DNA of 64,000 bases from Candidatus Methylumidiphilus alinenensis (GCA_003242955.1 QJPH01000314.1:33134-97133), one strand, 5' to 3'. Shown: positions 27,360 to 35,259, counted from the first letter of the stretch. Notes: generated from the letters alone by a model not told the origin. Program-made: numbers and translations.

Positions 27360-29646
27360 TTAATTCCGCCTCTAATTTCTTGCTTGTGGACAAATCATCC
27401 ACTTTGACCTGTAGTTCTGCGTTCACGGTTTGCAGTTCCTCGTTTAACGACTGCATCTCTTCCTTGGAAGTCATCAATTCCTCATTGGAGGACTGCAATT
27501 CTTCATTGGTCGATTGCAACTCCTCATTGGACGACCTAAGTTCTTCCTGCCAGGTTTGCATTGCTTCACGCATCGTCTGTAGTTCGTCGCGGGCTTCTTG
27601 CAATTCGGCCTGCAAAAACTGCTGTGCCGCGTTGGGTGACTTGCGGACGGGTGGCTTCGCGACATCGGTAAATACGATGATCAGCAAACCCTTTAAGGTT
27701 AGGGGTTTGGTGATTGCCTGCACCGTGAGGTTGATGGATTGTGTCCCGCCATTAGTATCCACCGTCAAACCTAGCAGGTGAACGGCGTCGATTTGGTGTT
27801 GCGCTTTCTTCAAAGCACTGGCAAGTTCATGGCGCAGCCCCTCGCGCGCCATGGCGTAAATATTCCAATTGGCCTTGCCTGCGGCCGGCTCCAGATATTT
27901 GCCGGTGCGGCCACTGGTGTAAAGAATGTCGCCATCGGCATTGGTCAATACTGCCGCCGGAGAGAAATGTTGCAACAGCAACTGGTCTGCCAGCGTTTCC
28001 AGATTGGCGATAGGCTTGGGTCGGCTGTCCTCGTCTTGGGCTATGGATGCCACTGGAAAATATTTTGCCGGGAAATCAATTTCATTGATCGGCAAAAGGT
28101 GTTCAATACGCTGATAAATCCTTGATTTATTGTCAATAAGATGAAATAGATGGGGAAAGCCGCCTATCGTTTCGGCATTGCCGAGCAGCAAAACACCCTG
28201 TTTGACCAAACTATAGTGGAACAGCGGAATCAGCTTTTTCTGCAATTCAACCCCGAGATAAATCAGCAAATTTCGACAGGAGATGATGTCCAGCCTAGTA
28301 AACGGCGGGTCCATGATGACATTCTGGGGGGCAAAGATAATCATGTCACGAATTTCTTTGTTGATGCGATAGCCAGCCCCATCGGCGCTAAAAAAACGGG
28401 CAAGGCGTTCTACCGAAACATCAACGACACTATGGGATGGGTAGAAACCAATGCGCGCCAAGTCAATCGCATCTTGATCGATATCTGTGGCAAAAATTTG
28501 TAAAGTGAACCGTTGCTTGAGTTGGTTTTGTGCCAAGACTTCTTTGAAGATGATGGCAAGGGAATAGGCTTCTTCCCCCGTCGAGCAGGCCGGTATCCAA
28601 GCACGCAATGCCTTGCCCAACGGATAACCGGCCAATAGCGCGGGAAAGACATCGTCCTTCAGAAATTCCCAGACAGCGGGATCGCGAAAGAAATGGGTGA
28701 CACCGATCAGCAGTTCCTTGAACAGTAATGCAATCTCCTGTGGATTTTCCCGCAGATAGCGCACGTATTGGGCAATGACATTGATTTGGTGCAGTTCCAT
28801 GCGCCGTTCGATGCGGCGGTAGAGGGTATGCTTTTTGTAAAGTGAGAAGTCATTGCCAGTCCTTTCCCGCAACAGGATGGCGATTTGTTCTAGGGCACTT
28901 TGCGATTTCAGTTCCAGGATCGGTTCCGTGACGGTGCGGAGTCCGCGCCTGTTGTAGTTGAGATAGGCGAATATCCGCCCCCACAGTTCTTCCGGTGGTG
29001 CAACGATGTCTATGAGTCCTTCAGCAATCGCACTGCGCGGCATGGAATCGAATTTGGCCGAATCAGAGGATTGCGCCACGGCCAGCCCGGCATTCTCCTT
29101 GATGGCACGCAGACCCAAGGTACCGTCGGAACCCATCCCGGAGAGTACGACTCCGACGGCCCGTTCATGTTGGTCGTCGGCCAGTGCCCGGAAAAATGAA
29201 TCAATCGGCAGGCGCAACCCCCTGGGTGCGACGGGATCCAGCAGGTGAAGCTTGCCATGCAAGATGGACAGGTCTTTGTTGGGCGGAATCACATACACGC
29301 AATTCGGTTTGACTTGCATGCTGTTGGCGGCCTGGGACACCGTCATCTGAGTGGCCCGTTGCAACAATTCTGGCAGCATGCCTTTGTAAGCCGGGTCCAA
29401 GTGCTGAATGACGATGAATGCCGCACCACAGGTAACCGGGATAGGGCTAAAAAATTGTTCCAAGGCTTCCAGGCCCCCGGCTGACGCGCCTATGGCGATG
29501 ATGGATGGCGCACTTTCCACTGTGACGATTTCATGGTCTTTCGGCGTGGTTGCGGACTCATTGCCGATGCCGACTGGCTTTAAGGAAGCATGCGCTGGCT
29601 TGACGGGACGGGATTTGACCATATGAGCGTGATTTGATTTAGGCAA
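27334..29646 (-). CDS. CheB-CheR fusion with long coiled-coil tail
   Basis: 770 residues from a TTG at 29646 with a good AGGGAG site; an ATG at 29679 is also possible, and an ATG at 29775 would read through a repeat. The CheB methylesterase domain begins IIAIGASAGGLEALEQF and has GMGSDGTLGLRAI. The CheR methyltransferase domain has YRRIERRMELHQI, ACSTGEEAYSLAI and CRNLLIYLG. A PAS-like region follows, then a coiled coil of repeated SNEELQSTNEELQ units. Such hybrids in other species continue into PAS and kinase domains; here the chain ends and the next gene, overlapping by 26 bp, supplies PAS and output domains. Confidence 0.9.
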   Translation of the reverse strand: MPKSNHAHMVKSRPVKPAHASLKPVGIGNESATTPKDHEIVTVESAPSIIAIGASAGGLEALEQFFSPIPVTCGAAFIVIQHLDPAYKGMLPELLQRATQMTVSQAANSMQVKPNCVYVIPPNKDLSILHGKLHLLDPVAPRGLRLPIDSFFRALADDQHERAVGVVLSGMGSDGTLGLRAIKENAGLAVAQSSDSAKFDSMPRSAIAEGLIDIVAPPEELWGRIFAYLNYNRRGLRTVTEPILELKSQSALEQIAILLRERTGNDFSLYKKHTLYRRIERRMELHQINVIAQYVRYLRENPQEIALLFKELLIGVTHFFRDPAVWEFLKDDVFPALLAGYPLGKALRAWIPACSTGEEAYSLAIIFKEVLAQNQLKQRFTLQIFATDIDQDAIDLARIGFYPSHSVVDVSVERLARFFSADGAGYRINKEIRDMIIFAPQNVIMDPPFTRLDIISCRNLLIYLGVELQKKLIPLFHYSLVKQGVLLLGNAETIGGFPHLFHLIDNKSRIYQRIEHLLPINEIDFPAKYFPVASIAQDEDSRPKPIANLETLADQLLLQHFSPAAVLTNADGDILYTSGRTGKYLEPAAGKANWNIYAMAREGLRHELASALKKAQHQIDAVHLLGLTVDTNGGTQSINLTVQAITKPLTLKGLLIIVFTDVAKPPVRKSPNAAQQFLQAELQEARDELQTMREAMQTWQEELRSSNEELQSTNEELQSSNEELMTSKEEMQSLNEELQTVNAELQVKVDDLSTSKKLEAELSVNNEKET

Positions 29647-29694
29647 GGAATGTCTCCCTTTATTGACAGCATATAGCATCCTACCCTGAAGTTC

Positions 29695-29710
29695 TGTTCG
29701 ATGCCGCACA
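29695..29710. promoter_or_regulatory. Candidate operator, TGTKCG-N4-CGMACA
   Basis: TGTTCGATGCCGCACA, exact match, 49 bp upstream of the TTG start of the CheB-CheR gene. Confidence 0.55.
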
Positions 29711-29791
29711 AAAAAATGTATCACGGACCCTGCCTTTAGGGGTGCGATTAAAAGTGATACACACGAAGTAGGCAATACTTGAAATTACGCC

Positions 29792-29850
29792 GGGAGTGCA
29801 AGGCTTGCCTTGCTTGCACACCCCATCGCAAGGCAAGCCTTGCACTCCCG
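29792..29850. repeat. Hairpin element family H, short perfect palindrome
   Basis: CGGGAGTGCAAGGCTTGCCT at one end and its exact complement at the other, loop about 20 bp. The surrounding 29711-30090 has no gene other than candidate control sites. Confidence 0.8.
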
Positions 29851-29892
29851 CATCGCTTTTAATCGCACCCGCCTTTAGGTGTTTTTAGACTA

Positions 29893-29908
29893 TGTGCGAA
29901 GGCGCACT
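29893..29908. promoter_or_regulatory. Candidate operator ahead of the small-protein cluster
   Basis: TGTGCGAAGGCGCACT, one mismatch to the palindrome consensus, about 190 bp before the 26-residue membrane protein that opens the 30097-32882 cluster. Confidence 0.45.
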
Positions 29909-30096
29909 GACTGCGGTCGGATTTAGGGATAATCTTTTTAACAGATCGTTATCGCAGTGCCTCATTTAACTTGATAGCCCCATTAATTCTAAAACTATTC
30001 ATGTGGCTAAATCGTTAATTATGCCCCTCTTTATAATGGGTTTCCGCACTACATGCGATAGCGACATCAAACCGTCATTTTTTTAGGATAGTCCCC

Positions 30097-30177
30097 ATGG
30101 GCAAATATGTGATTGGATGGCTGTTAGGCATTCCGGCAATTGTGCTGGTTTTTATTTACCTCGTATTCGGAAAATAA
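30097..30177 (+). CDS. 26-residue single-pass membrane protein
   Basis: MGKYVIGWLLGIPAIVLVFI then YLVFGK: one hydrophobic helix, almost the whole protein. AGGA lies 8 bp before the ATG. Similar tiny proteins with a G-W-L-L-G-I-P-A-x-V-L-V motif occur in many proteobacteria as far as I recall; no function is known. It stands 11 bp before the BON protein gene and is probably co-transcribed. Confidence 0.65.
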   Translation: MGKYVIGWLLGIPAIVLVFIYLVFGK

Positions 30178-30188
30178 AGGATATCACC

Positions 30189-30668
30189 ATGCAAAGTTTA
30201 GGAAAAGTAAACTTTACCGAAGAATCGGCTGTTAAAGTGGTTGTGAGAAACTTTAATTTAAAGGCTATCACAATACCCTACCAAATAGGCTTGTCAACGT
30301 TAGTTTTGGCAGCAGGACTAATGCTGGCAACTGGCGCAATCCGCGCCGAAGGCACTACCCCCGCCCACCCGCAACTCGAAAACACCGCACGGAATTCCCG
30401 TGATAATGGCAGTGCCACCCTCACGCCTGAAGATCAAAAGGAAACTCGCGGTGACATCAATCTCACGGCTGCCATCCGCCGGGCTGTCGTCAGGAGAAAA
30501 TCGCTGTCAATTGACGCACAAAACGCCAAGATCATCACCCGCAACGGTGTTGTGACCCTGCGCGGACCCGTCGAAAACGCTGCGGAAAAAATCAAACTGC
30601 AAAAAATCGCCCAAAAAACACGGGGAGTCAAGCAGGTTGATAATCAACTCGAAATCAAAACGCCTTAA
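30189..30668 (+). CDS. BON-domain periplasmic protein
   Basis: 159 residues from the ATG at 30189. A hydrophobic segment near residues 34-55 (IGLSTLVLAAGLMLATGAI) should act as signal anchor or signal peptide with an unusually long N-region. The C-terminal 65 residues are one BON domain (LTAAIRRAVVRRKSLSIDA, NGVVTLRGPVENAAEKIKL, VKQVDNQLEI). BON domains bind phospholipid or outer-membrane surfaces and are linked to osmotic stress (OsmY). Part of the 30097-32882 run of envelope stress genes. Confidence 0.85.
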   Translation: MQSLGKVNFTEESAVKVVVRNFNLKAITIPYQIGLSTLVLAAGLMLATGAIRAEGTTPAHPQLENTARNSRDNGSATLTPEDQKETRGDINLTAAIRRAVVRRKSLSIDAQNAKIITRNGVVTLRGPVENAAEKIKLQKIAQKTRGVKQVDNQLEIKTP

Positions 30669-30689
30669 TCGGCTCAACGGAGAAACATC

Positions 30690-31205
30690 ATGAATAAAGC
30701 AGTTTTTTGCATCGCCAAAAATATCGATCAGGCCGAGCATATTGTCAATAGTTTGAAGTTTGCCGGCTTCTCGAATAACGATATTTCCGTCCTATTGCCG
30801 GATAAATCCGGCACCAAGGACTTCGCCCATGAAAAGCACACTAAGGCACCGGAAGGTGCTGCCATCGGGGGCGCAGCGGGCCTTGGCGTGGGTGCCGTGT
30901 TGGGTTTGCTGGCGGGCATCGGTAGCCTGGCCATTCCCGGCGTCGGCCCATTGATTGCCGCCGGTCCGATCATGGGTGCCTTGGGCGGCGCGGCGGTGGG
31001 CGCTGCCACCGGTAGCCTGACCGGGGCATTGATCGGTTTGGGCATTCCTGAATACGAAGCCAAGCAATATGAAGGAAAGATTAAAGGCGGAAGCGCTTTG
31101 ATTTCCGTGCATACGGAAAGCTCCGAGGCGCGTTCGAATGTGAAAGATATCTTCGAGCAGGCCCATGCGGAAGATATCTCATCGACTGGCGAAGCCAGCG
31201 TATAA
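30690..31205 (+). CDS. General-stress protein with glycine-zipper core
   Basis: 171 residues. N-terminal alpha/beta unit MNKAVFCIAKNIDQAEHIVN of the kind seen in heat-induced YflT/general stress proteins. The central stretch is Gly/Ala-rich, about residues 50-115 (GAAIGGAAGLGVGAVLGLLA), forming glycine-zipper membrane hairpins. The C-terminus is a short charged domain (GGSALISVHTESSEARSNV). Probably an inner-membrane stress protein. A fragment with similar N-terminal sequence may remain on the minus strand near 53680-53745. Confidence 0.78.
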   Translation: MNKAVFCIAKNIDQAEHIVNSLKFAGFSNNDISVLLPDKSGTKDFAHEKHTKAPEGAAIGGAAGLGVGAVLGLLAGIGSLAIPGVGPLIAAGPIMGALGGAAVGAATGSLTGALIGLGIPEYEAKQYEGKIKGGSALISVHTESSEARSNVKDIFEQAHAEDISSTGEASV

Positions 31206-31315
31206 GCGATTAGAAGCGCTGACGGTTATAAGGCAGAACCTGATTGTCAAGCGAACTCAATTGCGTTTGTATTTAAATCTATCGTGGTAGGCCGTTAGCC
31301 CCAAGCCATCGAATG

Positions 31316-31413
31316 GTAACCGTTCATTTCCCTTGGGAGCGTGGGCGTCTCGCCCGCTGGGAGCGGCCAAGATGGCCGCGTTCCCAGGAAAAGGCAGGGG
31401 AGTGAACGCTTAC
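31316..31413. repeat. Hairpin element family G, copy 1, with 8-bp target duplication
   Basis: Ends GTAACCGTTCATTTCCC and GGGGAGTGAACGCTTAC around a GGGCGTCTCGCCC palindrome. Flanked by exact direct repeats ATCGAATG (31308-31315 and 31414-31421). A second copy lies at 43476-43577. Confidence 0.83.
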
Positions 31414-31466
31414 ATCGAATGGGTTTCCCAGCCTACCGGGATAGGCACTCAACTGGAGATTTAGTC

Positions 31467-31784
31467 ATGAAACACCTTAGTAGAATTTTTACCGCATTTT
31501 TTTTATCGCTGCTGTTACTGACAGCCGCAGGTTGCGCGTCGACACCCAAACAAGAGGGAACAGGGGAGTATGTCGACGATGCTGTCATCTCCAACAAGGT
31601 TAGGGCGGCCATGTTAAATGAGCCTGGCTTGAGTTCCTCCAATGTCAGCGTTGAAACCTTCAAGGGCGTGGTGCAATTGAGCGGATTCATGAATTCCCGT
31701 ACCGAAATCAACAAAGCGGTTGCTGCGGCGCACACTGTCAGCGGCGTAAAGTCGGTCAAGAATGACATGCGAATCAAATCATAA
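31467..31784 (+). CDS. BON-domain lipoprotein (OsmY-like)
   Basis: 105 residues from the ATG at 31467 (GGAG upstream). Signal peptide with lipobox AAGC (residues 21-24), then one BON domain: DDAVISNKVRAAMLNEPGLS, FKGVVQLSGFMNSRTEINKA and VKSVKNDMRIKS. Outer-membrane or periplasmic lipoprotein of the OsmY/DolP kind, expected to support envelope integrity under stress. A family G element inserted 53 bp upstream of the start may have changed its control. It is 11 bp ahead of the DUF883 gene, so the two are co-transcribed. Confidence 0.88.
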   Translation: MKHLSRIFTAFFLSLLLLTAAGCASTPKQEGTGEYVDDAVISNKVRAAMLNEPGLSSSNVSVETFKGVVQLSGFMNSRTEINKAVAAAHTVSGVKSVKNDMRIKS

Positions 31785-31795
31785 AGGACATCATC

Positions 31796-32026
31796 ATGGA
31801 AACGTTAGACAAAGCATTGAATTCCGCGCATGAAGCGGTCGATAAGATTTCCTGTGCGGGTAGTCAGGCAGCGGAAGCGCTTGGCGAAAAAGGGCAGCAA
31901 CTAAAAAATGCCGAAAAACGATTGCTGGAGAATTGCAGCGGTTATGTCCGCGACAACCCCGTCACATCGTTAGGTATCGCGGTGGCGGCAGGCTTTCTAT
32001 TGAGTCGTTTGTTGAGTGGCCGTTAG
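31796..32026 (+). CDS. YqjD/ElaB-type DUF883 membrane protein
   Basis: 76 residues: an amphipathic N-terminal half (HEAVDKISCAGSQAAEALGE) and a C-terminal membrane segment (SLGIAVAAGFLLSRLLSGR) with the family ending. In E. coli, YqjD and ElaB anchor ribosomes at the inner membrane in stationary phase. GGA lies before the ATG. Followed by a YqjE-like gene, reproducing the yqjD-yqjE order of enterobacteria. Confidence 0.88.
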   Translation: METLDKALNSAHEAVDKISCAGSQAAEALGEKGQQLKNAEKRLLENCSGYVRDNPVTSLGIAVAAGFLLSRLLSGR

Positions 32027-32064
32027 CCTCAAACAACATGGATTCAGACACTGTAGAGGATGAT

Positions 32065-32469
32065 ATGCCTGGGCAAACTGCATCACACACTGATCCGGTG
32101 CATGGGATCGGTGTGCTGGAGGATGCCCAGACGTTATGGCATGAGCTGCACGGGCTGGCCCATGATCGCTTCCGGCTCGCTGCGCTAGAGACGCAACGGG
32201 CGGGCGAGAGTCTAGTCGCCATGGTCGTGGCGGGCGTGATGGTTGGCGTTTTGCTAAGCAGCGCGTGGCTAGGTCTCATGGCAGCCGCTGTGCTGTGGCT
32301 GGTCGAAAATGGCATCATGGCAAGCAGTGCGATATTGCTAGCCGCCGCTTTCAATGTGCTGTTCGCGCTGATCCTGTGTGGCATCATCCGCAGTAAGAGC
32401 CGTTATCTACAGTTTCCCGCGACCCTCAGCAGTCTAAAACCCATGCCAAAAGATGCGGAGAAACAATAA
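32065..32469 (+). CDS. YqjE-like (phage-holin-fold, DUF1469) membrane protein
   Basis: 134 residues from the ATG at 32065, which has AGAGGA upstream; an ATG at 32038 is in frame without a good site. Two strong membrane helices at about 55-85 (VAMVVAGVMVGVLLSSAWLG) and 95-120, with a hydrophilic helical N-terminus (LHGLAHDRFRLAALETQRAG). Matches the YqjE family: a holin-like hairpin of unknown function found with DUF883 proteins. Its stop overlaps the start of the next gene (TAATG). Confidence 0.85.
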   Translation: MPGQTASHTDPVHGIGVLEDAQTLWHELHGLAHDRFRLAALETQRAGESLVAMVVAGVMVGVLLSSAWLGLMAAAVLWLVENGIMASSAILLAAAFNVLFALILCGIIRSKSRYLQFPATLSSLKPMPKDAEKQ

Positions 32470-32882
32470 TGGCAGCCTACCTTCCATTCCAATTGAAACC
32501 TAAGTCTTTGGCGACCCAAATCAGAGAGGCTGAGCGCCAAGTGTCGAATCGACAGAGGAATGTCAGTGCCAGCGGTGCTACGCTGGCCCGTCAGATACAC
32601 CAACAGATGACCACGCCGGCAAGCTTGATGCTTGCAGGCGGTGTCGGATTTATCCTTGGCGAACTCACCAAACGCCATACATTCAAAGCCCAAGGCGCTG
32701 CCGACAAGACTCGCTCTTCTGCGGTCACCATCCCCCTGACTACTGCGATTAATTTCATCACCTCGGCTTACACGTTATACACTGCCGTGCTGCCATTAGC
32801 CTGGATGGTGAAGCCCCCCCGTCAACCTTGTGAGCAGGAGCCGATACCTGCACACCAGCCAGTTGCGGATGCTTCCGGCTAG
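32469..32882 (+). CDS. Hypothetical protein in the yqjK position
   Basis: 137 residues. Basic helical N-terminus (LATQIREAERQVSNRQRNVS), a hydrophobic segment near residues 52-66 (ASLMLAGGVGFILGELTKR), a second near 85-105 (TTAINFITSAYTLYTAVLPL), and a Pro-rich tail. Sits where YqjK lies in enterobacterial yqjDEK clusters, but I see no convincing sequence match. The overlapping start implies co-translation with the YqjE-like protein. Confidence 0.68.
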   Translation: MAAYLPFQLKPKSLATQIREAERQVSNRQRNVSASGATLARQIHQQMTTPASLMLAGGVGFILGELTKRHTFKAQGAADKTRSSAVTIPLTTAINFITSAYTLYTAVLPLAWMVKPPRQPCEQEPIPAHQPVADASG

Positions 32883-32884
32883 AC

Positions 32885-32913
32885 AAAAAAAACAGCGGGC
32901 TAATTGCCCGCTG
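32885..32913 (-). terminator. Rho-independent terminator for the minus strand
   Basis: Perfect stem CAGCGGGC / GCCCGCTG with loop TAATT, followed on the minus strand by eight T. Serves the DUF2934 gene transcript and may weakly stop the plus-strand cluster, ending 3 bp upstream. Confidence 0.75.
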
Positions 32914-33157
32914 CCCCTCTTGCGAAACCGAAGCCGGCGGTTGTTAATTGCGCGGCATTGAAATGTTTTACGCCTTCTTCGGCTGGTTTCTTCGCTAAGC
33001 TGATTTACTGATGTTACCCGCAGACCTCGGTACTGTTGTCGGCAATGGGTTGCCGACCTACGGCGATTTGTTTTGGAGTGTCAAGGCTCGCCTTGACAGG
33101 CAAAGCGAGCTTTGCCACTCCATGCGTAACGTCACTTAAAAGTATCTAGTCCAGTTT

Positions 33158-33373
33158 CTAATTTTCCAAAGCGATGCGCTCCATTATCTCCTTTTCGGCT
33201 TCAAGCCAGTCGCCAAGATCATTACCGACCGAAAAACCTCGTTGATTAGCGCGGTAATAAGCTGCTTCTGCGACCATGCTTTCCAATATTTCAGGATTCG
33301 GCATCTGTATTACTGATGGATGCTTGGCGGTAAAACCGAAGAAAAATTGCGATATACTGTAAAAAAATGGCAT
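33158..33373 (-). CDS. DUF2934-family small protein
   Basis: 71 residues if started at 33373; a shorter form starts at 33304. The C-terminal 40 residues fit DUF2934: VAEAAYYRANQRGFSVGND then LGDWLEAEKEIMERI, a small acidic helical unit common in stress-related loci of many proteobacteria. The ribosome site for either start is weak. The upstream 33380-33500 holds a GTAGGAGC-type palindromic repeat. Confidence 0.75.
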   Translation of the reverse strand: MPFFYSISQFFFGFTAKHPSVIQMPNPEILESMVAEAAYYRANQRGFSVGNDLGDWLEAEKEIMERIALEN

Positions 33374-33508
33374 GTGTGTAGCTCGTCGCTGAATTCCCAA
33401 AGAACAAAAAATAAACGTAGGAGCGGCTTTTAGGCTGCGGTTTTCGCGGGCTAAAGCCTGCTCCTACAAGCGTGTGCGGTAAACCGATAGGCACCACAAG
33501 GTTTAATT

Positions 33509-33670
33509 TCAGACCAAACCACGCCAATAAAAACGGCTGAATAGACCTGAAATAGCATCGCCGGTGCTTATTATTACATCGACGATTGCGGCTATTACAA
33601 TGGTAATCCCATTAGCGACATCACTTGCCACCTTGCTTATAGAATTGCCAATAACATTGATTAAGCTCAT
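33509..33670 (-). CDS. 53-residue amphipathic/hydrophobic small protein
   Basis: Starts MSLINVIGNSISKVASDVAN and continues with GITIVIAAIVDVIISTGDAI; the tail is SGLFSRFYWRGLV. A GGAG lies 9 bp before the ATG at 33670. It looks like a membrane-surface helix plus one hydrophobic helix. Co-directional with, and 44 bp downstream of, the Lmo0937-type gene. No family recognised; the good ribosome site and context are the support. Confidence 0.5.
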   Translation of the reverse strand: MSLINVIGNSISKVASDVANGITIVIAAIVDVIISTGDAISGLFSRFYWRGLV

Positions 33671-33714
33671 AACTGCATCTCCAAAGTTTCAACATCACAC
33701 GAAATTGCAGCTTA

Positions 33715-33864
33715 TTACAGAGGGCTTCTTCCTTGGATGACCCGCAACACGACCACGATGACCGCAATGACCAAGAGAATGTGAATGAATCCGCCTAGTG
33801 TGTATGAGGAAACCAAACCCAGTATCCAGAGTATAACTAGGACGACAGCAATAGTTTCAAGCAT
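33715..33864 (-). CDS. Lmo0937-family small membrane protein
   Basis: 49 residues in two hydrophobic helices: MLETIAVVLVILWILGLVSS, a short turn YTLGGFIH, then ILLVIAVIVVVLRVIQGRS. This is the typical two-helix hairpin of the Lmo0937/DUF5670 family, seen in stress and small-protein clusters across bacteria. An AGAAG lies before the ATG. Function unknown; found with other tiny membrane proteins here. Confidence 0.85.
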   Translation of the reverse strand: MLETIAVVLVILWILGLVSSYTLGGFIHILLVIAVIVVVLRVIQGRSPL

Positions 33865-33945
33865 GTGTGCTTCTCCAAAAAAGGCCATCAATTGACGGCA
33901 AGATAAACCACGAATTTAAAAGCCGGTAGATGTCGAAAACGCTGT

Positions 33946-34078
33946 GGCTCATATCGGCAAATTGGTGAAGCCGGACTTGTGTTGGCCGTGGGAGCGGTTT
34001 TTAACCGCGATTTTAGGCACTTGTCGCGGTTAAAAACCGCTCCCACGGATGTGTTTCACCTATTTGCCGATATGAGCC
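33946..34078. repeat. Hairpin element family I inserted in a family B remnant, 8-bp duplication
   Basis: 133 bp with 24-bp terminal inverted repeats beginning GGCTCATATCGGCAAAT (one mismatch) and a central palindrome GGGAGCGGTTTTTAACCGCG. Exact direct repeats AACGCTGT flank it (33938-33945 and 34079-34086). AACGCTGT is itself the end motif of family B, so one element jumped into another. Confidence 0.87.
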
Positions 34079-34103
34079 AACGCTGTAATAGAAACGTCCG
34101 TCA

Positions 34104-34469
34104 TTAAAGCTTCCCGACCTGAATCCTCGGGAGTCCGCTCAAAATTCCAAAAGCACTCAGCAGCCACAAGACCACCGCGATAATGACCACGATGTTCAAT
34201 ATCTGTTTGATGCGTCCGTCCATCGGTATGTAACTGTTCACTAGCCATAACAGCAATCCGACGACGATCAGGGACACCACCACCGAAACTAATGCCCTAG
34301 GGAGCACCCCCAAAATACCGACCGTATTTAGCAGCCATAGAATCACCGCAATGATTACGACGATGTTCAGTATCTGCTTGATGCGGGCTTCCATCGGTAT
34401 GTAGTTGTTGACCATCCACAACAGTAAACCGACAACAATCAGAACCACTACCAACGAAATTAAATCCAT
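34104..34469 (-). CDS. Duplicated Thivi_2564-type membrane protein
   Basis: 121 residues made of two near-identical halves. Each half has LIVVGLLLW(M/L)VN, then YIPM(E/D)(A/G)RIKQILN, then VVIIAV(I/V)LWLL. One half equals the usual Thivi_2564-family protein of about 55 residues with two membrane helices, so this is a tandem duplication and fusion giving four helices. Function unknown; members lie among stress genes. Same direction as the CsbD gene upstream (95 bp). Confidence 0.85.
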   Translation of the reverse strand: MDLISLVVVLIVVGLLLWMVNNYIPMEARIKQILNIVVIIAVILWLLNTVGILGVLPRALVSVVVSLIVVGLLLWLVNSYIPMDGRIKQILNIVVIIAVVLWLLSAFGILSGLPRIQVGKL

Positions 34470-34564
34470 CTCAATTCTCCAATGACGACTCTATGCAAAC
34501 ACGTTGCTGCCGTGCAGCGGGCCAGCTTGTCTGGATTAGGCTGCACGACTGAACAGCGTCCGTT

Positions 34565-34753
34565 TTAGCTGTTTTCCCTAATTTCATCCTTGATATCCTC
34601 CTTGAGATCGCCAAGGCCAGCTTGGACCTTGCCAACGTGCTTTTGGACATTCCCTTCTGCTTCCAATTCATCGTCGTCCAGTATCTCGCCGGCGACTTCC
34701 TTGGCTTTACCTTTTACTTCTTCGATTCGGCCTTTTACTTGTTCTTTGTTCAT
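34565..34753 (-). CDS. CsbD-family stress protein 1
   Basis: 62 residues, the full family pattern MNKEQVKGRIEEVKGKAKEV, AGEILDDDELEAEGNVQKHV and GKVQAGLGDLKEDI. CsbD-like proteins are small, very abundant, disordered or helical proteins induced by general stress. AGGAG precedes the ATG. A perfect TGTTCG/CGAACA palindrome lies 93 bp upstream (34846-34861), matching the arrangement ahead of the second CsbD gene. Confidence 0.92.
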   Translation of the reverse strand: MNKEQVKGRIEEVKGKAKEVAGEILDDDELEAEGNVQKHVGKVQAGLGDLKEDIKDEIRENS

Positions 34754-34845
34754 GACAGTCTCCTGATGTGTTAAACATAACCAGAGCGTGGAATAAGGTT
34801 TCCAATCGCTTGGTTATGACAATACTGGAAAAATTGAATGACTTC

Positions 34846-34861
34846 TGTTCGATAACGAACA
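34846..34861. promoter_or_regulatory. Candidate operator of csbD 1, perfect palindrome
   Basis: TGTTCGATAACGAACA, a perfect inverted repeat, 93 bp upstream of the CsbD 1 start. Confidence 0.65.
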
Positions 34862-35012
34862 TAAAACGATTTTAATGTCGATTGATTACTTTGTTTATCT
34901 TTGGCGGCAAGGGGTTGCCGCCCTACGACCCTTGTTACACAATAGGTCGGCAACCCTTTGCCGACATGGATGTACATTAAGTAAGTAACTAATAGATATA
35001 GAAAACGCTGTA
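34861..35012. repeat. Hairpin element family B, copy 2
   Basis: About 152 bp in opposite orientation to copy 1. Right end AACGCTGTA intact, left end partly lost where it abuts the candidate operator. Internal arms GGCGGCAAGGGGTTGCCG and GGTCGGCAACCCTTTGCC. Confidence 0.8.
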
Positions 35013-35039
35013 GATTAAAGGCACTGCAAGTATCACGTT

Positions 35040-35191
35040 CAGCAATTCTCGTTTTGGCGAAAGCCGAAGGGCGGGGAAAACCGAGTCGGTCTTGGAGGCA
35101 GTGCCAGGGGCTGGGATATAAGTCGAGACCGACTCGGTTTGACCGCCCAGTCCACCAAAATGCGCCAATCATGCCAAAATGAGAATTGCTG
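35040..35191. repeat. Hairpin element family D with 9-bp target duplication
   Basis: Ends CAGCAATTCTCGTTTTGGC and GCCAAAATGAGAATTGCTG; inside, CCGAGTCGGTCTTGGAGG pairs with GTCGAGACCGACTCGG. Flanked by exact TATCACGTT repeats (35031-35039 and 35192-35200). Confidence 0.82.
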
Positions 35192-35259
35192 TATCACGTT
35201 CGACTGTACAACAGGCCAGGCTGACTGGAGCTAAGCTGCACAGCCTAACGGTGACAGTG

